From Rhabditophanes sp. KR3021 (Eukaryota > Nematoda > Chromadorea > Rhabditida > Alloionematidae): a stretch of DNA of 64,000 nucleotides. The notes below the pieces were generated by a model. It was not told the DNA's origin and searched no databases. It was given only the letters and a program-made list of their open reading frames with translations. The stretch spans positions 1,364,001 to 1,428,000 of the forward strand of contig CAUJLY010000004.1 in NCBI GenBank assembly GCA_963281155.1, written 5' to 3'. The position numbers and the translations under genes are program-made. Of the stretch, positions 1 to 12,200 are shown one piece after another (position 1 is the first letter of the stretch; each line of letters begins with the position of its first letter).

Positions 1-388
1 CAAAGTGACAACAAATTTAATGTTCCAATCAAATTATTTTGATAATACATCAAAGGTTCTCTCACTGATTCAGCAACAGACTTTAGAGCAGCAACATGGA
101 TGATAGCATCAAACTTATGTTCAACAAAAATTTGACCGAGTCTTTTTATGTCTTTTAGATCGCATTTAACAAAAGTCACTACTTTACCAGTCAGCTCCTC
201 GATACGTTTAATGCAAACAGCCTTTTCCATATCGTCTTAAAAAGTATAAATTAATTAAACTTTAATACCTTACCTTCGATGGCATTCGCAAAGTTATCCA
301 CACAAACTACATCGTAATCAGCATTCAATAACTCCAAAACTGTATGTGATCCAATAAAACCAGCACCACCACTAACTAATATCTTCAT
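1..388 (-). CDS. GALE: UDP-glucose/UDP-galactose 4-epimerase, N-terminal part, runs off the left edge
   Basis: This enzyme interconverts UDP-glucose and UDP-galactose in the cytosol (Leloir pathway). Only the 5' end is in the window. Exon 1 is 388-274 and begins [20 protein letters not shown], the Rossmann NAD-binding motif GGAGFIG of short-chain sugar-nucleotide epimerases at the extreme N-terminus. A 38-bp intron (273-236) interrupts it in phase 1. Exon 2 (235 to 1) continues with [16 protein letters not shown], then a [16 protein letters not shown] stretch, which is the GalE signature after the cofactor site. The catalytic Ser and YxxxK lie beyond base 1. The start is the first ATG and the family normally begins within a few residues of this motif. 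The family call is firm; which paralogue is not known. Confidence 0.93.
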
Positions 389-923
389 CTTGCTCGAAAT
401 GAATCAATGCAAAAAAGTTGAAACATTTTATACACACTTTTTTGCTATCAAAGCGATCTAATGCAGACGTGTAACTAAAGTGTGCTTAAAACAATTTTTT
501 AAAGTGATTGCCGATGACGTTGAGTGCATTATGTAATATTTGTTAAATGTGCAAATGAATAAATTTAACCAATCTAGGTAAATATAATTCGAAACATATA
601 TTTAAATAATTCATTAGACATTTCCATCAATCATCATTTTCATTACTTTAATTTGTATTCAACTATGCTGCAGCTGGGTGTGTTTAAAATGATATATGTA
701 ATTACGATAAATGATGTTCGGATAAAAATTAAAAGATCTAGATCATTTTTGAGTATTAAAAGGATTATTTGAATCACCATAATTCATTGAGCATCACATA
801 CGTGGAACTGATTATGTCGTCGTCGAAAACTCCCTCCACTAAAACAATTACTCATCCATACAGATCAGCAACAACCAAAACACAGAACTAAAAGAAACTC
901 ACCAATAAGCTGTTGAAAGTAAC
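389..923. other. intergenic stretch between divergent genes
   Basis: I see no convincing gene here. It separates the epimerase (-) from the small Gly-rich gene (+) and so presumably holds both promoters. A short open frame from an ATG near 814 stops within about 25 codons and is not supported. Confidence 0.5.
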
Positions 924-946
924 ATGTTCATTCAAATAAGTAAAAA

Positions 947-1402
947 ATGTATAACTTTAATATTCTCTTAGTCCGGTTATGCTACTTTCAAAGCCGAAAT
1001 GACAGCAAAAATGATGCCCTCAAAGCTATGATCGATGCCAATATTACTGCTTCCAGCTTAACTGCAGATCAAAAAACACTTATTCAAAGTTTTGAAGCTA
1101 TTTATGCAAATGGTGATTTAACTCCACAACAAATAAGAAATCAAACGGAAGCATTGGAACAAAGTGCTAATGAAGCTGACCTAAAGGCTATTGGAGAATT
1201 CTTTAAGAGCTTGGGAATTCACGAAGAAGATGATTTTGATGGAAAATTCGGTAGATTTGAGGGAATGGGTCAAAATAATGGAGGTCCAGAAAGAAATGGG
1301 GGGATGAATGGAGGTCAAGAAGGAAATGGTGGAATGGATGGAAGAAAAGAAGAAGGTCGTGAAAATGAAAGAGCAAAATATGAAACTACTCCTGCTTCAT
1401 AA
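947..1402 (+). CDS. small secreted-type acidic, Gly/Asn-rich protein, possibly SXP/RAL-2 (DUF148)-like
   Basis: The frame encodes about 150 residues. A helical, charged segment with alternating Leu/Ala and acidic residues (residues about 25-95) resembles in style the nematode SXP/RAL-2 cation-binding domain, but I see no diagnostic motif. It is followed by a low-complexity tail rich in Gly, Asn and Glu (about 100-145). The 5' end is uncertain: either translation starts at 947 with a weak hydrophobic leader, or a first exon starts at the ATG at 924 and is joined over a roughly 30-bp intron ending in TTAG near 971. An AATAAA lies at 1436-1441, 34 bp past the stop, which supports a real 3' end here. 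Function unknown; the family assignment is a guess from composition and length. Confidence 0.55.
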   Translation: MYNFNILLVRLCYFQSRNDSKNDALKAMIDANITASSLTADQKTLIQSFEAIYANGDLTPQQIRNQTEALEQSANEADLKAIGEFFKSLGIHEEDDFDGKFGRFEGMGQNNGGPERNGGMNGGQEGNGGMDGRKEEGRENERAKYETTPAS

Positions 1403-1710
1403 AAGTCTATAATTTCTTTACAATTGATATTTTGAAATAAACAATGCTTCATCATGACAAAATAAGTAAAACATATTTTAATATCTTCGTTATATGTCAT
1501 ACATGATGTGAAGAGTAATTTTTAAAGATTATGTGGTTATTTTGATTGGTTGTGCATGTTATGTAGTGAGCAAGACTCAAAACCATTTACTACTCTCTTT
1601 GTGTTTCAGTGTCTTTTTATTAAAATTTGAGTGATTTCAACTTTAGAATTTGGGATATTGTCATTTCAGATAATTATATACTACATATTTCATTTAGCAA
1701 TAATAATACT
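1403..1710. other. 3' flank between convergent genes
   Basis: Contains the polyadenylation signal of the upstream gene (AATAAA at 1436-1441). Nothing else recognisable before the acetyltransferase stop codon at 1711. Confidence 0.5.
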
Positions 1711-2734
1711 TTAAACAAAATTTTGTGCGGAATCAACAATGCAATAAAGATACTTTTCTTCAGTTGGAATAAATGTACCTGAAAATTGGAGGGTAGCTGT
1801 AGCAGTTTGATTTAGTTTATCTCCTGTATAAAGCGATAATAAATCTTTCAAATGTTTGTTACAAGTAAATGCCTTAAAACGAATACTGTCGTATTTAGTG
1901 GTATCTACGTTTTCAAGAACTTTGTTGAGTAGAAATTGAACAACATCTTTATTTTCAGCATAAAAAGGACCAACAGTAAGCATTCCATTTGTCATTTCCC
2001 TCATTGATACACATCCAACTACATCTCCATGATTATTTGTAACGATACTGGAGTAAACGGAATTGTCGAATAATATTCTCAAATATTTAATTCTATTAAC
2101 AACTCCATTTGTAAGTTTAAGATCAAATTGAAGAAACTTATCCCAGTGAGTAAATTCAGAATGATGATAAACAGAATAATTTGAAAGTGTTATTTCTCGT
2201 TTGTTTGTAAAATGAGACAATTTCGGTGCAAATGTTTCGATAAGATAATCCCGAAACAAACTAAAGCCGTAATATTTGGAATATTTTTCACCCATTCCAA
2301 CAACAGCACATAGATATAAAGGGATCTTTTCATTCAAAGCTTTTTGATTTAAGTAGTCAAATAAATAATTACCCAATTGTTTACCGCGATAATCAGGAAC
2401 AATAAAGAAAGTCCCGATAGTGTATAATACACGTTCATTGTTACAATTTCGCCAATAAGTCCCGAATACACATCCCATTGGCTTTTTTGTTTCTTCTTCT
2501 ATGGCAGTAACAAACTGCATATCATCTTGCCCAAAAGCTTTGCGAAAGTTATTAAAATACTCTGTTTCATAATTCCATTTTTCATATTGAACTGTCTTAA
2601 ATAAAAAATAAAAATAATACTGTTTATTTACTTACAAGAGCAGCAAACTCATCCCATAATTTTTTGTCCAATGTATTATAGTTAATCAACACATTTGGAA
2701 GACCGGGAAAAGATGGTGACACTTCTGTTGTCAT
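1711..2734 (-). CDS. GNAT-fold N-acetyltransferase, nematode DUF1248-like
   Basis: Two exons, 2734-2636 (33 codons) and 2595-1711, joined in phase 0 across a 40-bp intron with GTAAGT and TTTAAG ends, give a 327-residue protein. The region around residues 70-140 has the GNAT acetyl-CoA loop: a beta strand (TIGTFFIVPDYRGKQLGNYL) carrying the R-G-x-x-L-G pyrophosphate-binding turn, then the amphipathic helix. The following FDYLNQKALNE and YYGFSLFRDY segments match the usual helix and the Y-x-x-x-GF strand. The C-terminal half (about 160-327) is a second, more diverged domain, as in the DUF1248 proteins that are numerous in Caenorhabditis. Substrate unknown. The GNAT fold is well supported, the DUF1248 label moderately. 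Confidence 0.8.
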
Positions 2735-4241
2735 AATGATTCTGAGATAATTTTACGAACGATAGAGTACTTATAGTGAAGAATTTAGTATTTCATAAAA
2801 ATGATGCAACTTACACATTTTAAGCACATCATTCATTTGATAATATATTAATTCTAATACGAATCATTTTAAAAGTAAATTAAAAAAGATCACTTTCCGT
2901 TTGGCATATTATGTGCAAGGTAATCATTATTATCATAAAGTGTACATATACTACTGATTAGTTCTGAATCATAAAATAGCATGTTTTACCTTGATCAAAT
3001 AATAAAAATCAACTATTTGTTTTTTGATCTTATCGCACACAAGAATGACACATACATATGCATTTAGCACATTTTAAAGACAAAAGATAAAGCAATAAAG
3101 TAATATTATTCAACATTTAACAAAAAATAAAGTAAATTTAATTAAAAGAATAAATTAGTAAAACGCAAAATAAAATATCAAAACTCTACTTAACACCTTG
3201 CTTTGTAAAAATACTAAAGGTCTTGAAATTGAAGAATCTTTACGTTCGATTTTTATGTCTAAATAAACTAATTTAGGCTTTTCTTCACCTCAATATGCTA
3301 ATTACTTTTACCATACATACTGAATTAATAAATTAGTCGTCTTAATCACAAGCACTTTAGGTTTGAAAATTCACACATATTGAAGGAAATTTCGATGAAG
3401 TATTGTTCGGATGGAGCTGAAAGCTCCCCTTCCAAAGTGATTACAAATAAAGAAGTGAAATAAGTGCGAACTTTTATTTAAACAAGTAAATTCAGGCTAA
3501 TTTTGTTACCGAAATCAAAGCATAATAAATGGAAATAGTAAGGGATATTTTAAATATAATTGAATCTTAATAAATTTACATTAATAATCAAATTATCCAA
3601 ACCATACAACAAGTATTGTCTATGTTAAACTAACTAAACGTTTAAGCTATTTTCAAAACTTAATTTTTATGTGAATAACTATACAATTTAGATTATTTAT
3701 AGATTGCTAATAAGTATTTTAACTTTTACTATATTTTAGCAGTGATTCCGATCTGAGTTCAAATCTGAGCTTGAGTTGACCAGAATTTCGAAAAATAGTC
3801 TGAGATGAGTTTGAGTTGAGTTACGAACTCAGACTTTTCAGGACCGTCATGTCTTCTAGGCAGGATTTGAGCCCTCCATCCTTGTCTGAATTGAACGTTC
3901 TTACACTCAAAATAACTGCCAACCAACAAGCTTTTGAATGAGTGTAAGATGTTTTATACGACATAGCTCCGAGGAAGTACAGCCAAATTTATACACTTTA
4001 GGGAATTTCATGTCAGAATTTTTGAACAAGAAATAATCATACCTGTTTTAGCCCTAAAAAAGTCTTACAATAATTAGGTGTTAAAAACTTATACAGCACA
4101 TCTTATAGATCGTTTAAAGGGCTATAAAATGAATATAATTTCCTGTCATGTTGATAATGAGGTAAACCAAATATTTTTTTAACAAATTGATTAAATGAAT
4201 TTATTATTAATAAATAAATACGTTATAAAGACAATGATTAA
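2735..4241. other. AT-rich intergenic region with one repeat fragment
   Basis: No gene is visible. It contains a repeat copy at 3741-3850 (listed separately) and otherwise only AT-rich sequence. Confidence 0.5.
3741..3850 (+). repeat. partial copy of a dispersed repeat also present at 5959-6204
   Basis: The stretch starts AGTGATTCCGATCTGAGTTC and carries the words TTGAGTTGACCAGAATTT and GAAAAATAGTC. These recur with small changes at 5959-6040. The start is the reverse complement of the end of the second copy (GGAATCACT near 6204), so it looks like a terminal inverted repeat. This copy has only one recognisable end and is probably truncated. Confidence 0.55.
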
Positions 4242-5284
4242 TTAAAGTGTCGGCCAAGTGGGAAAATTAGCTTGGCCACATTTATTTCCATTATTCCTGG
4301 CCATCTTAAAGTAACCCTTATTCCCTAAAATTAAAAATAATATATTAAAATGAATTATTATAATTAAAAATTACCCCATTGAGAACCCCAACTGTTCTTG
4401 CACAAATAATAATCTTGCTTAGTTTTGGGATCAGTTCCATATCCAACAGCCAAAACAGCATGATTTACTTTTGTACGACAATTGGGCTCTGACCAAATTC
4501 CATTTTTATAATTCATAAATGAGTCATGATGAACATCAATTAGTATTGAAATGGGTCCTTGTGAAGCTATAGCAGCTTTTAATGCAACTTCATCTCCCCC
4601 ATTAGTATATAAATATCCATTCATTTTAGCTCCAATTGTGGTGGCTTGAAAGTGGCAAGCTGATTTTTTTCCAGTATAAGTATAGCTTGCTTGAGTGGCT
4701 ACACCTTTTTGTTTTATTATGAAATCATAGACAGCATAAGTATACCAACCACCACATGTAAATGATATGTCGCAATCAAGAATACTTTGCTCTGAAAGAG
4801 AGACTAAATTTTTGGAAGCATTTTTATGCATGCCTTCAAGTGCGCCCAATGCACTAAAAATATAACACGACCCACATGCTCCTTGATTTTTGACAGGTGT
4901 AACAAATCCTTTAGTTCTCCAATCTACTTCAGCGGGATACGAATAATTTGAGAGAGGTTTCCACTGTTTTCCTGCGAACCTCAACGACTTCATGCCTCCT
5001 TTAAGATCATTATATTGTTTATACTCATCCATTGACCAGTCGGAAAATTGATTAAGACCTTGTTCAAATGAAACTAGCCCTTTCTTAAACTTTTCATTGT
5101 GAGCATTTGCTGTTTTCAAAGTTCTTTCAAAATACATTTTACGGTTATTTTCCATAAGCGAATTTGAGTAGTCTTTTTTAAATTCATTTTTGTATTTTCG
5201 CCATTCTTGGTCCAAAGTAAGTTTAGCATGAATAGCAACACATACTAATGTAATGAAAAGTAATATTTGTGGTATGATTCGCAT
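4242..5284 (-). CDS. cathepsin L-like cysteine protease (papain family C1A), preproenzyme
   Basis: Exon 1 is 5284-4375 and exon 2 is 4324-4242, joined in phase 1 over a 50-bp intron; the join completes the WGxxWGNKGYFKMA block, so the C-terminus is not truncated. The product is about 330 residues. A signal peptide (1-20) is followed by an I29 inhibitory prodomain (about 27-90) and a mature enzyme starting near residue 117. The catalytic triad is visible: C140 in QGACGSCYIFS, H275 in VNHAVLAVGYG, N297 in KNSWGSQWG; Q134 would form the oxyanion hole. The residue after the catalytic Cys is Tyr, whereas most C1A enzymes have Trp. It probably acts in lysosome, gut or secretion. The start is the first ATG, directly before the signal peptide. 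Confidence 0.93.
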
Positions 5285-5752
5285 AACTAAATAATTGAGT
5301 GGTGAATGGTTAAATTATATTTCCTTTTATAGTAACAAATGTTTATTTGGTTTAAAAATGATGAGTTATAATTACATAATTCGAGAAGATATCTTATTTG
5401 TTTTTTCGTTAATCCTTGTTTTGTTCTTGATTTATTTCCTGTTCAAATTTAATAAACTAATATTATTGTTATCAACATTTATGCTTAAAAATTATGTAAA
5501 AATTAACTTGCAATCGGTATTTGATATGCGGATTAAATAATCATCAATTTGTTAATAAAAATATTATATGTGTAAGTAAGAAGCCTTTAATAATTGAAAT
5601 TCACTTTTTCACATAATGCATTTGTAATTAAAGATAATTTGGGCAATGTTTATGTATTTATAAATCTTTAAAACACGTATATCAAACAACAAAATGGATT
5701 TGTTTATTCAAAAGTAAAAATATATCTTTAAAATAAGTACATCATCGATTCT
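5285..5752. other. short intergenic region
   Basis: An open frame on the plus strand (5295-5540) is short, hydrophobic and AT-rich, and I do not accept it as a gene. An AATAAA on the minus strand at 5708-5703 may belong to the coding fragment at 5753-5868. Confidence 0.4.
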
Positions 5753-5868
5753 TCACCAAGGATGCTGCCAATTACTAGGTCTATGAATGTGATCATACGT
5801 GATAGCATCTGGATATTCGCCGAAAAAATGTTCAGCTTTTGGCAAGAAATCATCGGCATTTGAATTTT
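5753..5868 (-). CDS. possible last coding exon of an unidentified small protein
   Basis: On the minus strand a frame reads GEYPDAITYDHIHRPSNWQH, then ends with a TGA at 5755-5753; a polyadenylation signal lies about 45 bp further on. The residue mix is protein-like and unlike the surrounding AT-rich sequence. However, there is no good splice acceptor at its 5' side: an in-frame TAA lies just upstream and I cannot find the preceding exon. An overlapping frame (ATG at about 5864) is also open for 40 codons. It may be a remnant cut off by the repeat just upstream at 5959-6204. Function unknown. Confidence 0.3.
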
Positions 5869-5958
5869 AACAGCAAAGTAAATCATAAAGCTTATGCAAT
5901 AATATCATACCAATTATACTATTCATCATCGGCACTTAAAAATAAATTATTATTTGTC

Positions 5959-6204
5959 AATGATTCTGACTTGAGTCTAAGTTGACTAAAATTTAGAAAA
6001 ATGGTCCGGTCTGATTTGAGTTGAGATAAAACATAAGTGCAAATTATAATCTGAGTTAGAACTACAATTATAAAAAGTATGTTTTTTCTGAATTCAGACT
6101 AAAAAGTTAAATTTTTTCATGAACTCAAACTAAAAAATATAGTATTTTTCAGAGCTAGACTAAAAAGATTTAGTCGGCTCAGACTCAGATAGATCGGAAT
6201 CACT
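5959..6204. mobile_element. MITE-like repeat with imperfect terminal inverted repeats
   Basis: About 246 bp, non-coding. The left end reads AATGATTCTGACTTGAG and the right end, read in reverse complement, AGTGATTCCGATCTATCTGAG, so the termini are imperfect inverted repeats of about 20 bp. The interior is AT-rich with subrepeats built on AACTCAAACTAAAAA and TTTTTCAG. A partial second copy sits at 3741-3850. Small size, inverted ends and no coding capacity fit a MITE; no clear target-site duplication was found, so class and mobility are inferred. Confidence 0.5.
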
Positions 6205-9200
6205 TACATTTTAGCAATATTTTTAAATCTTGATTTTGGTTAAAATTAAAGTATATTCAAAGTAGTGCAATGTTTATTTTGAAAATATATGTTATTTATT
6301 GTAACACTTTGTTGACACCGCAAAAGGTATTTTAATTAGTTAAAAATTTATTATTTAAATAAACAATATCGTAAAATTAATCCCTTGCTTCAATTTTTTA
6401 CCTAAACAAATACTTTACATTTGTTTTTAAAAACAAAATTTGTATACATTTTTAGAAGCATACAAATACAACTTTCTCTCATATCATTTTCACCTTGCCA
6501 CATAAAAAATGCCCCCAAAGTTTACATTTCCACAACCTTATATGGGTATTTGTTTTCCAAATTCTCTCATCCTCAAGCCAATTTGTTTTTGTGCTTCACC
6601 GGAGTTAATGAAGGTAATTAAGGGGATTTGTTAGAGTAACATAATTAAACATACAACATCACAAAATTGAATCTTTTATTCTCTGCCATGAATTACGTTA
6701 GCAACGAAATGAGCACTTCTTGTTTTCGACTAACTTAAATTATAGGCATTAATACGCAACAAACAGTTAGCCTTAATAGCAAATAGAATACTGTAAATAT
6801 TATTCGACAATACCTGGGAAGAAGTTCCGAATTGTCGCCATGTCTACTAATTTGCTATTAATTTCGTTATGCGTAAATACTTATTTACATGCAACTCACT
6901 ACAAACTTCCTCATTTCTCGTGACGACTGTTTTTTAAATTGACGACCAATAAACAACATTATTTGTCTTCAGCATCCCTTCACATAAAAACATTGCTGAA
7001 ACTTTATAACCCAAAGGAAATAACCATTCAAAACAATAACCTCTCCTCCAGACCCTCTTACTAAAAAACAAAAACAAACACCGAAACCACAAACATTGTA
7101 ATTTAAAAAAATGACGGGACGATACAATTCATATTATGTACACGTATTAGTTTTAATGTTCTTCATCACATTTGCAGTTTCTTTTTCACAATCCTTAAAA
7201 CCAATGACAAAACAAAAATGAAAAAACATAAATTGTAACAATGACTTTTTTGTTTATAATTTCATCACACAAAATGTTTTGGCTAGTGGAAACTTTAACA
7301 TGTCAAAGTTGTCGAAACAAAATGAAAGATAACCTGTGACTAAGCTTCAAAAACTAAACAATATCAATTTTTCAATTAATTTTTTAATTATTTCAATGTC
7401 ATTTTTTCAACATAATTTAATATTACTTGTCATGATATTCTTTTAACACCATTTTTAGTTACTTTTCAACAATTAAAATGTATGTCAACTTTTTTTAGTT
7501 GCACCTAACAATTTTCAAAGAAGGTGCGAGTTCATAAATAAAAAGTGCACATTTTCTAATTATGCCAGAAAACCCACAATCATACTTGGTGACATATACT
7601 TCATTTTTCGTTATTATTATCAAAAAACAAAACTAGCCTCAGCTAAAAATGCCCTTCATCTTACTGTAATTATCATATTATCACATATATTCGTATACAC
7701 AATGTATATAGGGAAATGTTGATAAACACAAATCCACTGGCATATACTATACCATACTTCAATCAAAACATATTCCCGAACTTCGGGCAAATCTTCTTTA
7801 ATACCTTGCCACAATGCCATATTACTTAAACCTTTATCCGTATGTTTTCGTATTAGAATATTTCACTTTATCAAAACCAATCTTTGAATTGTCAAGAAAG
7901 CACTAGAAAACCCCTTATTTAATTAAATTTGGCCTTAGAAGGCCTCAATACTTCATTTTATTTTTCATCCATTTTTTGTTGAGGCTAATTTGCATCAACT
8001 TGTTAGTCAGCTTTCATGATATATTTACTTGAAATACTTGCATGATATGCTTTTGTTGATTGGGTTTCATCCTAAATACATCAATTAACTTCTTTGTGTC
8101 CCATTTATTTTGAACCACGGCCACCTTTTTCCATTTTATTTATAGTCTTTTTTGTGTATGCTTATTATTTTTTTACGTAGTTATATATTCAGATTGTTTT
8201 TAACCAAATAATAAAAATATTACTATTTACTCATGCCATTATTATTAATATTTTTCAAACAAAAACTATATTTAAGGGATGTGCCACATTTCTTTACCTG
8301 AAATTATACAAATACATCCCTCCAACTATTCTTTACCGTTTTTCAGAGCCTACTTCAACAATTTTCCATATCCTATTATTGTCTTTTAATTAATAGTCAG
8401 ACAGCTGCCTTCTTTTTTCATATATTTTGTTGGGGCCAAAAAATATAATCTTTCCATGGCCTTCTCCAAATAGTTGTTGTTATTTTTTATTGTGTGGCTC
8501 TGAGAGGCATGTCATGCTCCAGACTGGAACCCGCCAATTTTACTCCTACTAACAACACACAAAACACAATTTTCAACCATTTATTACTTGACTTATTTTT
8601 CATCACGAAAATTGGATGGACAAATACAACTTTTTAGGATTTGTTTTTCCTTTTTATATATCCTTCATATACACATTATGGTGTCTTTCTTAGGTCCCCT
8701 TCTTTGTTAGATGAACCACTAATAAATGAAAAATCGTCCTCTTTAACAAATACCCCATTGAATACAATCGCATTGAATACATTTTTGTTATTTAATCAAA
8801 AAACACAAATCTCCTGTCTCTTTATATAACAATTATTGACAACAGTCAGAGGGAAATCATGATTTTTTGACTTTCCTTTTTCCTTCCACAAATAAATTTA
8901 TCTTCTTTTGATATTATGTGTGTATTTATTATTGCGTAATCGGGTAACAATCGAAAATGGATCTAAGACGTTTAAATATTTATAGGTGTTCAAAGCAGGT
9001 TTCTATTGCCATGGGCAAGTTATCACTTTCTTTGGTGGGGTGCTACTCCTGCAAACTAGCTTTCATTATATTGCAACTTGTGGGGTGTAATCAAATAGCT
9101 AATGGGAGACTTTTTGCGAAGAGTTCTTTTAGATATGTTTTCACTTTTATCATGTTTGTGATTGTGTTTTTTCATTCTATACACAAACTTCCTGTCTCTT

Positions 9201-12200
9201 TCTGCATCCGATCCATGTCCAATAACATTCACAAATATTTCTTTTTTGTGTCTTCACACACGTCTATGTCTCCATTTGACACAACATAAAATATAATACC
9301 CATCACATACACACAACTACAATTACTAATACCAACCAACAAAAAAAATGAGAACCAAAAAATTTCATCCCCCTTTGAGAAGGCAATGGATGGTTGTTTT
9401 TGTGGCCCCCTCTCCTGAAAAACACCACTATATTTTGGAGAAAAATTAATGTGCCTCCACGGCTTTCTTAGCCACTTCTCTATCTGTAGCCCTATTGCCA
9501 CAACCTAAATACATGTATATTCTCCAACAACGTCAACTACACCACCACCACAACTAACTACCATCAAAACAAATACATTCCAGACACAGACGTTCCAATT
9601 TTCCTTTCTCTTACTATGTTATTTTCTCTTTTTCATATTCATAACACAAAACAACCACACACAATTCATCCCTCTACCTAACCACAGCAGACATTTTTTA
9701 CTTTTTTGTTGTTGCTATATACATTCATTGTTGACAAAAAAAATATGCACATAATATTGAACATGTAGTATGTAGATTATATAAATATATCCGTGTGTAT
9801 GTATTATATCATCTCCAGACAACGTAACGGTCCCCAGGCAATGCAAAGTAGCTGGGGGTGTGGTAAGGTCCCCCTAAATGTCTACAATGAAAAACTTCCC
9901 GATCGCCCATACGTTTCACTTGTTTTTTAGTTAACTTCAAAACACATTAATACTATATTTATACACATCTGCCAAAGGGCAATACTCTAAAACACATCCA
10001 CCACAAAAAACCATACATGAATAAGAGGCTTTCCATTTTTTTCATAATTAAACAAACGTAAACATATGTATCATACTACTTTTAAATTGGCCAAATGAAT
10101 ATACTTGTCCATTTAAAAAAATAACATTCCCTCTTTGATGGCACATAAGAGACAGAAACATACTTTTGTTTTGAATAAATATAATTGTTTTGATAAAAAA
10201 CCAAATTGACCATAATCAAAAAACCACTGTGTTTCAAAATGGCAAACAATCTAATATGTTTCTATTTGGATTAAAAATTTAAACGTCTCGTCAATTGATT
10301 ATTAGCTAATTAGGAGTCTTTTGTTGTAATTTGCCATTAACTTTATCCACTAGTCATGCTTAAAATTATATTCATTTAAATCAAAATAAGTTTAGTTTGA
10401 AGTTATAATTACATTTTGTTTCATACATAACCACAGACTATACTTTAAATATTATCCGCTTATATGTATATCACTCAAATAAATACTAATTTCTGAAGTT
10501 AATTCCTAATAATAAGCTTACACACAACACTTTTAATGTACATAATATTATACTTAATTTAATTCACAATAACCATTAGATTAAGTACCATTTAACTTTC
10601 TCTTTCAAATTAGAAAAAAGAAGAAGAAGATTTTTATTAAAAATTGTTGACAACTTTGATTTTATTAAATAGACACTGACGTATTTCTATTTTTATAGTA
10701 CCTTTTTCTTTATTTATTAATTTTTATTAAAATAGTCAATTTCAAAATTGCTTTTGCCCTCACCTTTTGAACTTTTGATATAAAGTGAGGAAAAAACTAC
10801 AAACCAATGATTATCACTTAACAAATCTCTTTTTTATAAGCCACAAAAATAGAGTATCCATCCATCAAAACATAGGGTACACTATTTTTTGTCAGAACCA
10901 ATTTCATTAAAATGTCCAAAATATTTTTTACTCCCAAATTTGTCTAAATGTTGCTGTTTAATACTTTCTTTTCAAAAAACAACTTTTCTTCATTTGTTTT
11001 TGAGTGTGTGTATTGCAACTTTAATCAGTAAAGCCAATTTTGATAGTTAATATGCCTTTTTTGTTTTGATTTTGGTTGTTTCAATATTATAATGGTGGCG
11101 TCATTTTGAAGAGCCCCTGGTCCCTGCTGTTCCATTTGTTTTCATGGGGACATATGATGCCAACTATTTTCATCTACTTCTTTTTATATTTATTTTTATA
11201 CTTTTTTTGGTGGCTCATGCCTATGTTTGTCTTTTTGTTAAGGCGTTTTATTACTATTTAAGTGAAACATTACACCCTGAAATTTTTCAAAAGCTATTGG
11301 CATTATCAAATATATATGTGACTTGTGCTCAATGACCCTTCAATATTTGATAAGGAATTTTCTTTTTTTATTTCTACAAATATATTGTTACTAGAGCATT
11401 TTAATGAGTGGTTTGGGAAGGAGTTATTGTTATTTTCAATAAACAATTGTATAACTTCGAAAAGTTGTATGGTCATTTGTAAATTATCAAAAATCACATC
11501 ATCTTACAATGCAAGTAAGTATTTAGATGGTTTCACAAAACATTTTGCCAAAGTATAAAATAAATATGTAGTCCTGGCATTTATTACACAATTGGCCATT
11601 ACTTTTTAGGACTACCAAAAAGTGTATTCTTTAAGCACATCTATTAGTTCAAATATGTATATATTTTGTGTTGTTAGTTTCTACTTATACATCTTGAAAT
11701 CCTTGTGTATAGTGCAGATATTTATTTTATCCTTTATACTATATGTTTGTGCCTCGTATTTATTTTTTATGCAAGTGAATGTTTGTTGTGCCTACATACA
11801 TATGGCTACTATGGTTAGCTAAAGTACATCAACCAAAAATGCCTTCAGGTCGGTTGATGGCCGGCCAGCAAATGGCCGCAGCATAAAATAATAGGACCCA
11901 CAGATATAGACCATTGCATTCACATTCATTCATTTCTTTGCATTCTTTATATATTATTATATATTTTTATATATTACACTTTTCCCAACATTTTTCCTGT
12001 TATTTTATCTCTTTATGTATGTAAAATTCATTTGGCCATCTTACTTAACCATTTCTAATAAATACAAATCAAAAGATAATAGATAGACAAAATACTAGCT
12101 AATAATAAAGGCTATCATATCAAAATTTATATTTATTGTTACATACAACAAAATCAAAGAAAATCATTTTTTCAATTGATTTTGACGTTCATTTTTGCTA

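Noticed and set aside
5295..5540. 81-codon plus-strand frame with hydrophobic residues next to the cathepsin gene
   Set aside because: It is AT-rich, shows no splice or family signal and lies in the divergent promoter; hydrophobic runs arise easily from T-rich DNA.
8957..9501. Overlapping frames on both strands of 110 and 90 codons
   Set aside because: Composition follows the T-rich and A-rich local DNA, both strands are equally open and no motif is present.
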